Below are positions 19,026-28,043 of a stretch of 64,000 nt of DNA, piece by piece. Source of the stretch: Leptospira bourretii (GTDB lineage: Bacteria > Spirochaetota > Leptospiria > Leptospirales > Leptospiraceae). The stretch's first letter is position 1, and each line of letters opens with the position of its first letter. The translations under genes and the position numbers were made by a program. Location of the stretch: contig NZ_RQFW01000022.1 of assembly GCF_004770145.1 (NCBI RefSeq), forward strand, positions 186,001 to 250,000. The letters run 5' to 3'. The notes beneath the pieces are model-generated. The model ran no database searches and had not been told where the DNA came from. It saw nothing but the letters and a program-made list of their open reading frames with translations.

Positions 19026-20303
19026 ATGCAAAAAATAAAAAAAATATTTCAACTTTTAAAAGTAGAGTTATTAAAAGAAGGAGTTCTCAAAAACTCTTTC
19101 TTTGTTAGTAGCTCCAAAGCTTTATCCGCCATCACCAATTTGGTGTTTATGATTTATTCCGTAAATTTGTTAAGCAAAGCGGAAAACGGAAAACTCCAAT
19201 ACTTTTTAGGATTTTTGCCGGTGGTTCTGGCAGTTGCAGAATTTGGTCTTCCGAATGCATTGATCAAATACATATCCCCAATGGCGGAGAAAAAAGAAAA
19301 TCCAGGTGCCATTCTAAGTGCATCATTAAGAATTAAATTTTATTCTTTTTTATTTTTATCTATTGTTTGTTTGGTGGCCTACCTAACGAGTGATGAAAAT
19401 TTCTTCGTTTTGTTACTTTTGTTATTTGGTGGGATCATCATCTCATTTATTTCCTACTTCGAAAGTTTATTTGTTTCTTACAGGAAATACAAATCTCTTT
19501 CTCTCTGGAATCCACTTCCAAACGTAGTTCGACTTCTATTGTTAATCTATTTATCTGAATCAAGTATCCATCCTCTCACATATATGGATATTCTCGCTAT
19601 TTTTTGTATTGCTCCTATTTTTGTTTTATTTTTGTTCTTTTTCTTTTTTGGTAAAGAAGAGATTTCTTTTACCGCAGAAGCTTCTAAAGTCAGAACCAAT
19701 GAAAAAAAACTTTTACTATTTAATCTTTGGGCTTTTGCTGCCTCAATTTTTGCAATCCTTTCGGATCGTTTGGAAATTTTCTTTTTAAACCAATTCCACC
19801 CACCAGAAATTGTTGCCGACTACGGAACCGCATTGCAACTGTTTAGTGGATTTATCATTATCCTTGCTACGTTCAACTCCATCATTTTTCCAAAATTGGC
19901 AAGGCTTGCTGAAACAGAAGAATTTCCCAATGTTCTAAAAAAATCTGTGTTTTTGGGTGGGATGATTGCGATTGTCTTATCACCTGGAATTTTACTAGCA
20001 GAACCCATCTTAACATTGTTATTCGGAACAAAATATACAAACTCGATTTCTGTATTTAAAATTTTATATCCGAATTTTTTGCTTCAATTAGTGTTTGCCC
20101 CTTTAGGAACTGCACTCTTTGCTTTGGGATTGCCTAGACTACTCGCAGGGCTTGCATTACTTCGTTTGTTATTCGGTGCCATCTTCGATTATTGGATCAT
20201 TCCCGACTGGGGTGCCAATGGAGCCGCTATATCACTTTTTCTTGGTCAAATTGTATCTTGGTTATTATTAACCGGTTACTTTATGGCTTATTTTCGGAAG
20301 TAA
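19026..20303 (+). CDS. Polysaccharide flippase family membrane protein (Wzx/MOP type)
   Basis: 425 residues, almost all hydrophobic, with about 12 predicted membrane helices. The start of the sequence (SSKALSAITNLVFMIYSVNLLSK) matches the first helix pattern of O-antigen and polysaccharide exporters of the MOP superfamily, and the PNALIKYISPMA and GTKYTNS loops are also typical. It probably moves a lipid-linked glycan across the inner membrane. The neighbouring lipid phosphatase fits an envelope-polysaccharide role. Its 3' end overlaps the convergent gene by 23 bp. Confidence 0.82.
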   Translation: MQKIKKIFQLLKVELLKEGVLKNSFFVSSSKALSAITNLVFMIYSVNLLSKAENGKLQYFLGFLPVVLAVAEFGLPNALIKYISPMAEKKENPGAILSASLRIKFYSFLFLSIVCLVAYLTSDENFFVLLLLLFGGIIISFISYFESLFVSYRKYKSLSLWNPLPNVVRLLLLIYLSESSIHPLTYMDILAIFCIAPIFVLFLFFFFFGKEEISFTAEASKVRTNEKKLLLFNLWAFAASIFAILSDRLEIFFLNQFHPPEIVADYGTALQLFSGFIIILATFNSIIFPKLARLAETEEFPNVLKKSVFLGGMIAIVLSPGILLAEPILTLLFGTKYTNSISVFKILYPNFLLQLVFAPLGTALFALGLPRLLAGLALLRLLFGAIFDYWIIPDWGANGAAISLFLGQIVSWLLLTGYFMAYFRK

Positions 20304-20907
20304 CAAACTCATACATTTTTTTATAATTAGTTTCTAACAATTCCCATTCATTTGGAGAAGTATTACCTTCATATATTTTTAAATAAGATTCTTTGACCGA
20401 TTTTCCGGCAGCCAAAGATTCTTTTAATTTTAAAATTACCATCTTCAATTGGATTGAATCGTTTTGGACGTCATAATCCCGATTGATTTTTGTTCCAGAG
20501 GACATTTCAAATTCTCGAACAAACATTTCAGACAAACCCAAAATTCCATATCCATACAATGGATTTGTTCGAAATTCCGATCTTGTTTTTGCCCATGCCA
20601 ATAAAAACAAAGATGAATTTGGTTTATATCCACCTAATAATGTTCCATCGGGGAATTGTAATTTTTGTGAAAATCGAACAATGGCTCGTGAAAGTTCTTT
20701 TCTTCTGCGGACCGAAAAATTTGTTTTTTCTGCTTCTGTCAAATATACGTAAATGACTGCTTCTTCTTTGCTATGGTCTGTCTTCTCAAAAAACCGGCTC
20801 AAATCATGAGAAAAACGAGTGTCAGCTTCTCCATATGAAAAAATAACCAACAGAAGAGGGAAAATGAGAAGAAATCCATGTCTGTATTTCAAAAGTATTT
20901 TCTTCAT
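20281..20907 (-). CDS. Exported protein of unknown function
   Basis: 208 residues. The N-terminus (KKILLKYRHGFLLIFPLLLVIFSYGEA) is a signal peptide or anchor; the rest is hydrophilic with probable helices (SVRRRKELSRAIVRFSQKL, LKMVILKLKESLAAGKSVKESYLKIY). No family recognised. A TTG at 20892 is an alternative start. Its 3' end overlaps the flippase by 23 bp, and its 5' end overlaps the divergent beta-barrel gene by about 44 bp. Confidence 0.6.
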   Translation of the reverse strand: MKKILLKYRHGFLLIFPLLLVIFSYGEADTRFSHDLSRFFEKTDHSKEEAVIYVYLTEAEKTNFSVRRRKELSRAIVRFSQKLQFPDGTLLGGYKPNSSLFLLAWAKTRSEFRTNPLYGYGILGLSEMFVREFEMSSGTKINRDYDVQNDSIQLKMVILKLKESLAAGKSVKESYLKIYEGNTSPNEWELLETNYKKMYEFVTSENKP

Positions 20908-22336
20908 CCCTACAAGTATCGGGATAGTTTCCTTTCTCTTTCTTTCTTTTTTTTCAGGTCTTTCTGCAGAGTCTTACTCTGACTCGGTAATGGATGACGA
21001 CCGTGCCAACCGCCATTTTGGACGAGTGGTAGTTAAAGAAAGATCCCAAACGATTCCAACAAGACCAGAGGTGAAGGGATTTGGTTTCCAAACAGAACTC
21101 ATTGCCGGTGGTAAGTTCCAATCTCAAAAGGGAGGACTGGATTCAGAAAAGGCAAATCGTTATGACTCACAAGGAATCCTCACAACTCCTAGTTTATTTT
21201 ATTTTGTGAACCAAGGTTGGAGTTTGGCAGTCCTTATTGCGCCGAGAGTCGGTCTTTCCGAAGGAAGGATCGTCGATAAAGAAGTGAGGACAATTTATGA
21301 TGCCGAAATCACAGCCCTCGCCTCAAAAGAAATTTCAGGTATCCAAGTGGCCTTGGAAGCGGGTCGTGGGTTCAATCGATTGGACCGGTTTGGTTTCTTT
21401 TTTGTGGGAATGGCAAATTATGGATCGGTTTCCCTCTCACATTCCTCTGGTCTTCGCATAACAGGAATTCGCCTAAATGCAAAACCCGAATGGGAAAATT
21501 GGTTTGGACCTCCCTGGGCCGGTTACCGTAGGGAAATTTATGGTGGCCTTCTCAGTTCTGAAAAGGCTTTGTTTTGGGAAGAGTTTCGTTTTTTTCATTA
21601 TGTACTTTCTGATCCCAACCATAATACCAATGGGCAAATTCTTTCGGGCCAAAGAGTTTCTAGTCGTTACTCTTACAGTGGAATGGAGTTCCAATCGAAA
21701 AAATTTTGGGAAACTTGGGCGTTGGATTTGGTGGGCATTCGGCTTCTTGGCGAGTCAAAATCTTCCTCTACTCCTTGGTCAGAAAAACAAATTGCAACGA
21801 ATTCTTATTTAGGATATTTATCTCTTCACTCCCAAGGTGAAAAATTTAGTTTTGCTTTGGCCGGCCTTGTTACCAAAAAAGATACAAAAGAACGATTAGA
21901 CTCAAATAGCGATGGTTATGCGTCCAATTTTGCGGAACCAAGAGTCCTTGGTGGATATTCTTCATTTTTATTATACCAATCTTTGGACTTAGTAAACCCA
22001 TCGCAGTTTCGAGATGTTCCCTCAAAAGAAAATCCCAACTTTGAAAACAAAGGAAATCGAATTTATGGAATCCAAATGGGTATGGATTGGAATACTTTTT
22101 TTCGCACTGATTTATTTTTGAATCGATCCGACTCTGCCTTAGGCAAAGGCAGTGAAGTCATAGGGAAACTAAGTTTTTTATCTAACGAATATGGAAAATT
22201 ATTTGCTCAAGTCAGTGCTTCGTATACGATGATGGACCCTCGCCAAACTCGCGTCCTCATCACAGAACCATTCACAGAAGAAATGCCTAAAAAAGAATAC
22301 TTACGGTTTTATGTTTCTCTTGGGGTCCAATTTTAA
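20864..22336 (+). CDS. Putative outer-membrane beta-barrel protein
   Basis: 490 residues from ATG 20864, chosen because GAGGGA precedes it; an earlier in-frame ATG at 20819 lies deeper inside the divergent gene. There is a signal sequence (cleavage near GLSA-ESY). The mature part is rich in aromatic and polar residues in alternating strands and ends in a strand closing with Phe (LRFYVSLGVQF), the usual signal for outer-membrane assembly. No enzymatic motif seen. Probably a porin-like or surface protein; the family is not identified. Confidence 0.7.
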   Translation: MRRNPCLYFKSIFFIPTSIGIVSFLFLSFFSGLSAESYSDSVMDDDRANRHFGRVVVKERSQTIPTRPEVKGFGFQTELIAGGKFQSQKGGLDSEKANRYDSQGILTTPSLFYFVNQGWSLAVLIAPRVGLSEGRIVDKEVRTIYDAEITALASKEISGIQVALEAGRGFNRLDRFGFFFVGMANYGSVSLSHSSGLRITGIRLNAKPEWENWFGPPWAGYRREIYGGLLSSEKALFWEEFRFFHYVLSDPNHNTNGQILSGQRVSSRYSYSGMEFQSKKFWETWALDLVGIRLLGESKSSSTPWSEKQIATNSYLGYLSLHSQGEKFSFALAGLVTKKDTKERLDSNSDGYASNFAEPRVLGGYSSFLLYQSLDLVNPSQFRDVPSKENPNFENKGNRIYGIQMGMDWNTFFRTDLFLNRSDSALGKGSEVIGKLSFLSNEYGKLFAQVSASYTMMDPRQTRVLITEPFTEEMPKKEYLRFYVSLGVQF

Positions 22337-23229
22337 CTGGGTTGCATCAGTTTGTACCAAGTTTTGAAAAACCGAACTTCGTTACCCTTTTCATTATAAA
22401 CAATAGAATCAATATTCATCTTAGCAAGAAAGATTCCCCTTCCACTGACTAAGTTAGCAGCAGGGTTAACAACAGGATTGGGAATTTGACTGACAGCAAA
22501 TCCATTTCCTTCATCACGAATGACAATAGTGATTCCAACATCATCCATAGATATTTCTACGAAGACAAAAGAATTGTTTTCTGCACAACGAGAATCTACT
22601 AACTTAAAATAATCTTCATTGGCTTCTAAACATTCTTGTTTTTCTGCATAACTCACACCAGCCACACCGTGTTCAATAGCATTTGCCAAAAGTTCATACA
22701 ACACAATTTTAATGGATATTAAATCTTCTTGAGTGGCTAACGGTGAATTTAAAATCTGTTTTACGATGAATGCAATGTAAGAATTTAATTTTTTAATTTG
22801 TGGGCGAAGTTTGATTCTACAGTCATCACTAAACTGAATGATTTCACCACTATTAAAGAGTAGACTTAAATCAATGTCTGCGTTTTCAAATTTTTTGATC
22901 CGAGAACGAAGAGCTTCCATTCGGAACGGTTTCAGAAAAAAATCAACCGCTCCCATTCTAAATACATCGATGGCAATTTGAATGTCACTATCGCCAGTAA
23001 TCACCAAAAAAGGAGTTTGGTTTCCGTCTGCCCTCAGTTTCTGAATGAATTGGATTCCATTTAATTTTGGTAAGCTGATATCAGAAATGATAAGATCAAA
23101 TGTATTTTGATTAGAGATCGCAAGAGCCTCTTGTCCGTCGGAAGCAAGAGTGACATTAAATTCATCTTTGAAGTATTCCCAGAACAATTCGCGGATTGTA
23201 TCTTCGTCATCAACAAAAAGGATTTTCAT
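22333..23229 (-). CDS. Response regulator fused to an anti-sigma-type HATPase domain
   Basis: 298 residues. Residues 1-120 are a receiver domain with phosphoacceptor Asp50 (LIISDISLPKLNG), the acidic pair in FVDDED, and Lys in FFLKPF. Residues about 165-298 form a GHKL ATPase of the RsbW/HATPase_c_2 type: LYELLANAIEHG, IRDEGNGF and GRGIFL. There is no phosphorylatable His dimer, so this is not a hybrid kinase; it is more like a phospho-regulated serine kinase or anti-sigma factor. The partner (STAS protein or sigma factor) is not adjacent. It converges with the beta-barrel gene, overlapping by 4 bp. Confidence 0.85.
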   Translation of the reverse strand: MKILFVDDEDTIRELFWEYFKDEFNVTLASDGQEALAISNQNTFDLIISDISLPKLNGIQFIQKLRADGNQTPFLVITGDSDIQIAIDVFRMGAVDFFLKPFRMEALRSRIKKFENADIDLSLLFNSGEIIQFSDDCRIKLRPQIKKLNSYIAFIVKQILNSPLATQEDLISIKIVLYELLANAIEHGVAGVSYAEKQECLEANEDYFKLVDSRCAENNSFVFVEISMDDVGITIVIRDEGNGFAVSQIPNPVVNPAANLVSGRGIFLAKMNIDSIVYNEKGNEVRFFKTWYKLMQPS

Positions 23230-23292
23230 AGAATGGAGTCTTAGAGTAAAGGGAACTCCAATCTATAACAATTGTAAATCTATTTTTAAGTT

Positions 23293-24657
23293 TTAGTCTT
23301 CTAAGTTGTAGGCACGGCCCAATTTATAAGTCAGTTGTAACTCTTGTTGGAGATCCAAAATTTCCCTACGTGTAAAAAAAGCGATCTTTCCACCGGATAG
23401 CTCAAACGCATAGTAGGTGGTCTCTTCCGACTGAAGAAGGGTTTTTAATTGGCTAAGGGAAGTGACCCGTGTTCCGTTTACCTTCTCTAGTACCAAATCC
23501 TGAAATTCTTGGTATCCTAGGTTCCCTTCTAGGGGAAAAACACGACTTAAGATCACGATCTTTTCACGAACAGGGTGCACTTTTTTTTGGTAGTAGTCAG
23601 AAAGATAAACTAGTTTTTTTTCCGACTTAACTCGGTATTCAGAACCAAATTCCTTCAAATATGCATTTGTAAGTTCCGTAAAGAAAAATCCACCTACAAT
23701 CAAATATAGGGGTTTTCGTTTTTTGGCTTCTTCTGGAATTAAAAAATCATTTGAGTCGTATGCCCGCAAATCATAACTTACGTTCTGATTCTGAAAATTT
23801 CTATGAAGTTTTAGCTGCACACTTTCGCCTAACTCTCGCAATGCTCCACTTGGTTTACGCAATATCAAATCATAAACTTTGTCCGTACGATCCCAATCAT
23901 CAATTTTAGAAAGAGGAATTGAATTGACTTCTGTGATCAAATCACCAGGAAACAGATTGTAAGCAGGTCCAACACCGGGGATCACTTCCGTTACTAAAAG
24001 AGGATTTGTATTATTTTTAGAATAATACTCACGTTCCGACGGAGTCAAATTGACATCAAAGACCAAACCTGGATGGGGAAAGGGTTTTCCTTCTGTCCTG
24101 TAAAATGTTTCTACATATTCTGTTGGAATCAAATATTCCCCGATGGTTACTCCGCATAACACTTGATTTTTGAAGAAAAAGTCAGATTCTTCTGAAGTTT
24201 TTTTCTCGAGGAGTAATACCTTGATTGGTGTTTTTGAAAACGGAAGGAATACATAACGAGACTTACCCGTTGGGCAATGTTTAGTTGCTGATTTGGAATC
24301 CAAAACTACTGATTTAGGGAGTTTGGGAATCTCTTTTGTTTCCAAAAGAATAAATCCTGTTTCTTCATCATAAGATTTGATCCCTAGTTTGGGAACAGAA
24401 TAATCAAAAGATTCAAATTCAGCAAATACTGGATTTTGTTTGGGTAGAGTGACTCCAAAAAAAAGTCCTTTTCCAATATAAAGCAAATTCAACTTTCTGG
24501 AATAAGGTTCACCTACAAGCCAAGGATTTTGGTGGCTCGTTTTTTGGAATGTAATCTTGGATTCGATCACACGTTTGTCTGCAAACTCTTCGGCGCCAAC
24601 TGGAAGTAAGGTGGCAAAAACCGAAACAATTACAAAAATATATTTAAAATTCTTCAT
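23293..24657 (-). CDS. Deg-like PDZ protein lacking the protease triad (pseudoprotease)
   Basis: About 454 residues with a signal peptide (ending near LLPVGA-EEF). The N-terminal region aligns in order with the Deg protease next door but has no TNAHVV, no DLALL and no GNSGGP, so the His-Asp-Ser triad is missing. A PDZ-like segment follows (VTEVIPGVGPAYNLFPGD...VNSIPL) and then a second PDZ of the Deg C-terminal type (YLIVGGFFFTELTNAYLKEF...VNGTRV). I start at ATG 24657, overlapping the stop region of the active Deg gene by 14 bp; an ATG at 24669 is possible. Likely an adaptor or regulator of the active partner. Confidence 0.72.
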   Translation of the reverse strand: MKNFKYIFVIVSVFATLLPVGAEEFADKRVIESKITFQKTSHQNPWLVGEPYSRKLNLLYIGKGLFFGVTLPKQNPVFAEFESFDYSVPKLGIKSYDEETGFILLETKEIPKLPKSVVLDSKSATKHCPTGKSRYVFLPFSKTPIKVLLLEKKTSEESDFFFKNQVLCGVTIGEYLIPTEYVETFYRTEGKPFPHPGLVFDVNLTPSEREYYSKNNTNPLLVTEVIPGVGPAYNLFPGDLITEVNSIPLSKIDDWDRTDKVYDLILRKPSGALRELGESVQLKLHRNFQNQNVSYDLRAYDSNDFLIPEEAKKRKPLYLIVGGFFFTELTNAYLKEFGSEYRVKSEKKLVYLSDYYQKKVHPVREKIVILSRVFPLEGNLGYQEFQDLVLEKVNGTRVTSLSQLKTLLQSEETTYYAFELSGGKIAFFTRREILDLQQELQLTYKLGRAYNLED

Positions 24658-26101
24658 AATTTGCACCATATCTTTTTTTCACACGTTGGTTCATTTGGTA
24701 AATAGACTCCGGCCTAAGAACAATGGGCAAATCCATACCTCGAAACCTAAGGACTATAAATCCTTTTTTGCCTTCTTTCCAAATAGTTTTAAATTCATTT
24801 AAATCTTTAGGTACTTTTCCGTTAATCGACTCAACAACTTTATATTTATACTTTTTATACTTTGAAGTTTCAGGATCATTGAATGTATAACTCAGCACAA
24901 TATCCCGAGTTGTATACCTGTACAACAGATCTTGAATGAAATAACTATAGTGGTATTTTAGAGAACTATCCAAGTCTCCATCTTCTGAATGGAAAAAGGA
25001 CCTTGTGATCGGCTGGAAAACAAATCCTGCCTGTAAAAAATAATCTTCTGTAGAATCACGATACAAATCCAAGGCATAGTTTTTTTGCAGATTCACTTCC
25101 GCATCATAACGTTTTCCTGCTCTGTAATAACTAACCGCCACTTTGGAATTTAACTGTTTGTTTTCGATCCAATCGATGATAAATTCCTTTTTATTGGACT
25201 CAGTAATTTCTCCATCATTCGAAAGAGGTAGATTATCCACTGCAAAAACAAAATCCTTTTCTTTTAAGACTTTTGAAAACGTAGAAGAAGGATAAATTCG
25301 GTTCACAAAAATACCTGATTGATTGGCTGGAACCTTCATTGCTTGTTTTAAACTTTTTGGATTTCCATTTTGAAAAGTGAATCCAATGTTAGGAAACCCA
25401 TCATACTTTCCGTCATTTATATCTTCTAAAAAGTGACGTATGATATCATTTGATATCAGATAAGCAATCCCTTGTTCTAAAGTACTAATTTGAAATACAA
25501 GACCAACCACTTTCCCATTTTGAACGGCAGGGCCCCCAGAATTTCCTGGTTGGATATTCGCATTGATTTTTAAAACATTTCGATAGTCTAACCCGGAGTA
25601 GGTGTATCGATTTTTTTCAAAACGAAGGATAGATCCTTTTTCGACTGATAAACTATCATTTCCATTTGGAAAACCTAAAAGTAATACATCCGATCCTAAA
25701 TTTGGGATCCCTTCTAAAAAAGAAAGTGTTGTGGTTTGTTCTGAAAAATCTGGATCATTTACTTGTAATAAAGCCAAATCACAATCATAACCGATATATT
25801 TAACATCCGCTAAATATTCTTTTTTAGTAAAACTACTTTTGACAAGAATTCGTTTCGCATCACGAACCACATGTGCATTTGTCAAAATGGTTTGATTTGG
25901 CAAAACAAGGCCCGATCCAAATCCAGTGTACAAATTCTTTTTCATCCATGGTTGTGTTTTGTTTTCTGTATTAAACCCCTCATTACGAATGAGAACCACT
26001 GAACGGAATATAGAATCCACTGCAGGTTCGGGATCTACTTGAGCCCAAAGCGAATGACTCATAAGAAAAAAGATAAAACTGAATTTTAATAATCTATTCA
26101 T
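24644..26101 (-). CDS. Deg/HtrA-type serine protease with PDZ domains
   Basis: 485 residues with a signal peptide (SHSLWA-QVD). The trypsin-like domain has the complete triad: His77 in LTNAHVVR, Asp108 in YDCDLALLQV, Ser188 in PGNSGGP. A PDZ domain (about 235-345) and a C-terminal PDZ_3-like region (FVFQPITRSFF...ESINGKVPKDL) follow, an architecture seen in Deg2/Deg9-type proteases, not in DegP. It probably works in the periplasm on damaged or specific proteins. It overlaps the upstream gene by 8 bp and the downstream pseudo-Deg by 14 bp, so the three are one operon. Confidence 0.88.
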   Translation of the reverse strand: MNRLLKFSFIFFLMSHSLWAQVDPEPAVDSIFRSVVLIRNEGFNTENKTQPWMKKNLYTGFGSGLVLPNQTILTNAHVVRDAKRILVKSSFTKKEYLADVKYIGYDCDLALLQVNDPDFSEQTTTLSFLEGIPNLGSDVLLLGFPNGNDSLSVEKGSILRFEKNRYTYSGLDYRNVLKINANIQPGNSGGPAVQNGKVVGLVFQISTLEQGIAYLISNDIIRHFLEDINDGKYDGFPNIGFTFQNGNPKSLKQAMKVPANQSGIFVNRIYPSSTFSKVLKEKDFVFAVDNLPLSNDGEITESNKKEFIIDWIENKQLNSKVAVSYYRAGKRYDAEVNLQKNYALDLYRDSTEDYFLQAGFVFQPITRSFFHSEDGDLDSSLKYHYSYFIQDLLYRYTTRDIVLSYTFNDPETSKYKKYKYKVVESINGKVPKDLNEFKTIWKEGKKGFIVLRFRGMDLPIVLRPESIYQMNQRVKKRYGANYEEF

Positions 26102-26963
26102 AATACAAAACGATTTTCTCCCAAAAGGTTTGAGTTTCTGTGATCTTTTTTAAGACAGCAGTTCCTAAAACGTGATCACCAGGTTTTGGATCTTTCCAAA
26201 TCGTATTTGAGGAAACCAAATCACCGGATGCTGTTGATGGCACACGGATCAAACTATAAGCTGAATCACGAATGCATGTGATACGAAAGACAAAGGAAAC
26301 GGTTTGGTCCCAATAAAAACTTTGGTCCTTTTCAATAAACTCCAATGGACAAGAAGAATCAAAAAACACTTCAATATTGGAAGGAACTTCCTTTCTTCTT
26401 TTTGGATTTTGGGATATGGATTTAAAATAAAATAAATTCGGATTTTGAATGGGTTTGTATGAGCCCGTGGTTGGTTTGTTTTCTGTGACAACAGGAATTT
26501 GTTTTTTTGAAGGATAATCCAAATCGGTATCATCCGTATTCAATCGGGCTTGAGTTTTTGTTTCACCTACGACAAGACCGGTTTCAATTTCTAAATACTG
26601 TTTTTTCCCGATATGATGGATGGCTCTCAATTGAAATTTCCCAACTTCCATTTTCCTTTTTTGATTGGAACGGAATTGGATGAGAAGAGGTTCCGAATCA
26701 GTTTGACAACTAAATCGAAAGTACGTGACAGATGAAATGCGAGAGGCAGGTTCTATATGGCAAGTTTCATCCTCCATCAAAAAACTTTGATGCAAACGAA
26801 TCTGTTTTTTGATTTGAGCGGATGGTTTTTTTTCCTTCCATGATTCCACTTCCATCTTTAGCGAATGCAACGATGGGTAAATCTTTGTGCGGTCCGCAAA
26901 AACAACTCCTGTTGCCAAAAGAAACAAAATCAATCCAAAGTATATGTGCATCTGCCTAATCAT
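26094..26963 (-). CDS. Exported protein of unknown function, first gene of the Deg operon
   Basis: 289 residues from ATG 26963 (MIRQMHIYFGL), where a signal peptide begins (GLILFLLATGVVFA); earlier in-frame codons would add an unlikely leader. The mature protein is basic and beta-rich, with several Cys (DETCHIE, FSCQTD, SSCPLEF, ITCIRD) that could form disulfides in the periplasm. No family recognised. Its 3' end overlaps the Deg protease gene by 8 bp, suggesting a substrate, chaperone or regulator of the protease. Confidence 0.62.
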   Translation of the reverse strand: MIRQMHIYFGLILFLLATGVVFADRTKIYPSLHSLKMEVESWKEKKPSAQIKKQIRLHQSFLMEDETCHIEPASRISSVTYFRFSCQTDSEPLLIQFRSNQKRKMEVGKFQLRAIHHIGKKQYLEIETGLVVGETKTQARLNTDDTDLDYPSKKQIPVVTENKPTTGSYKPIQNPNLFYFKSISQNPKRRKEVPSNIEVFFDSSCPLEFIEKDQSFYWDQTVSFVFRITCIRDSAYSLIRVPSTASGDLVSSNTIWKDPKPGDHVLGTAVLKKITETQTFWEKIVLYYE

Positions 26964-27135
26964 GAAATACCGATTGTACAAATTATCGGCTGGTTCCCCC
27001 GCTAGAATCAACTGGCATCCCATTGATTTCTTTTCTCATTATGTCTCAAACCAGAGATGAACTTTTTTTTTGGTTTTCAGACTTTCAAAAATTCGAGGGG
27101 TGGAAAAGTAATGTAAGAAATAGGAGAATACTTTT

Positions 27136-27984
27136 TTGAACTGGAACTTTCTAAAAACCGAAATAGAACCTGGTGACTTCCTCATCGATTGTCGTTCACA
27201 ATCAGCGTATGAAGAGGAAACTTTGGAAGGTGCCTACTACTATCCATTTATCAAAAAAGCATTCGGATCTGATCCAGAATCCCAAAAGAAATTGTACGGA
27301 CCGATGGTCGCAGTCGTACAAGAATTTCAAAAATCAAAAAAAACACGAATCATTGTTTTCGATGAAGGAATGGGAATGTTTTCCACTCGGATGGTGTATT
27401 TACTCCGTGGGATGGGAATCAAAGACGCTTATGTTCTTGGCCAAAAATGGCCTGTCACAGGAAAAAAATCCAAAGGTGAGTTCAAAATTGAACCTCCCAT
27501 TGCAGACAAAGTAAAACCCATCGAAGGTGTCGTAGACAAAGCCTTTATGGAACGTAATCTTACCAAACTCCAAATCTTTGATGCAAGGACCATGGAGGAA
27601 TACGAAGGACGATTGCCACGACTTACGGCTCCAGAAGAAGGAACTCTTTGTGGTCGTTTGCCAGGCGCTTTTTTATGGGATTGGAGAAATTTATATGATG
27701 GGGATGCAAATCTCATCGAACGTTCTCTTTTCAAAAAACGCCTCAATGGATTTCCTTTTATGCCAGAACGACCCACTGTGATTTATGATTACAATGGTGC
27801 TCGCTCTTGTTTACTTGCGCTTATGCTCCGTGAAGCAGGTTACATTGATGTCACTACCTACCAAGGTTCTTGGTTTGAATGGAGAAAATCAAGCCTACCC
27901 AAACAAGCGGTCGCAGTATTCGGTGTCAAACAAGGAGCGGCCGCAGCACCACGTGTGGGCGGATTAGATCGCAAGAAAGTTTAA
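27136..27984 (+). CDS. Two-domain rhodanese-like protein without the usual catalytic cysteine
   Basis: 282 residues made of two rhodanese modules, the layout of thiosulfate/3-mercaptopyruvate sulfurtransferases. The N-terminal module has [18 protein letters not shown] and [12 protein letters not shown]; the C-terminal one has [13 protein letters not shown] and [11 protein letters not shown]. In active enzymes a Cys stands directly after the VxY strand of the second module (as in YCxxG); here it is Asp, so sulfur transfer by the normal route looks unlikely. Start is TTG with a strong AGGAG 9 nt upstream. It is followed after 59 bp by the GH31 gene. Confidence 0.8.
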   Translation: MNWNFLKTEIEPGDFLIDCRSQSAYEEETLEGAYYYPFIKKAFGSDPESQKKLYGPMVAVVQEFQKSKKTRIIVFDEGMGMFSTRMVYLLRGMGIKDAYVLGQKWPVTGKKSKGEFKIEPPIADKVKPIEGVVDKAFMERNLTKLQIFDARTMEEYEGRLPRLTAPEEGTLCGRLPGAFLWDWRNLYDGDANLIERSLFKKRLNGFPFMPERPTVIYDYNGARSCLLALMLREAGYIDVTTYQGSWFEWRKSSLPKQAVAVFGVKQGAAAAPRVGGLDRKKV

Positions 27985-28043
27985 AAAAGAATTTACGAAT
28001 CCTCAATCCATCGATCCACTAATCTCTGCTCCTGGAGGGGTCG

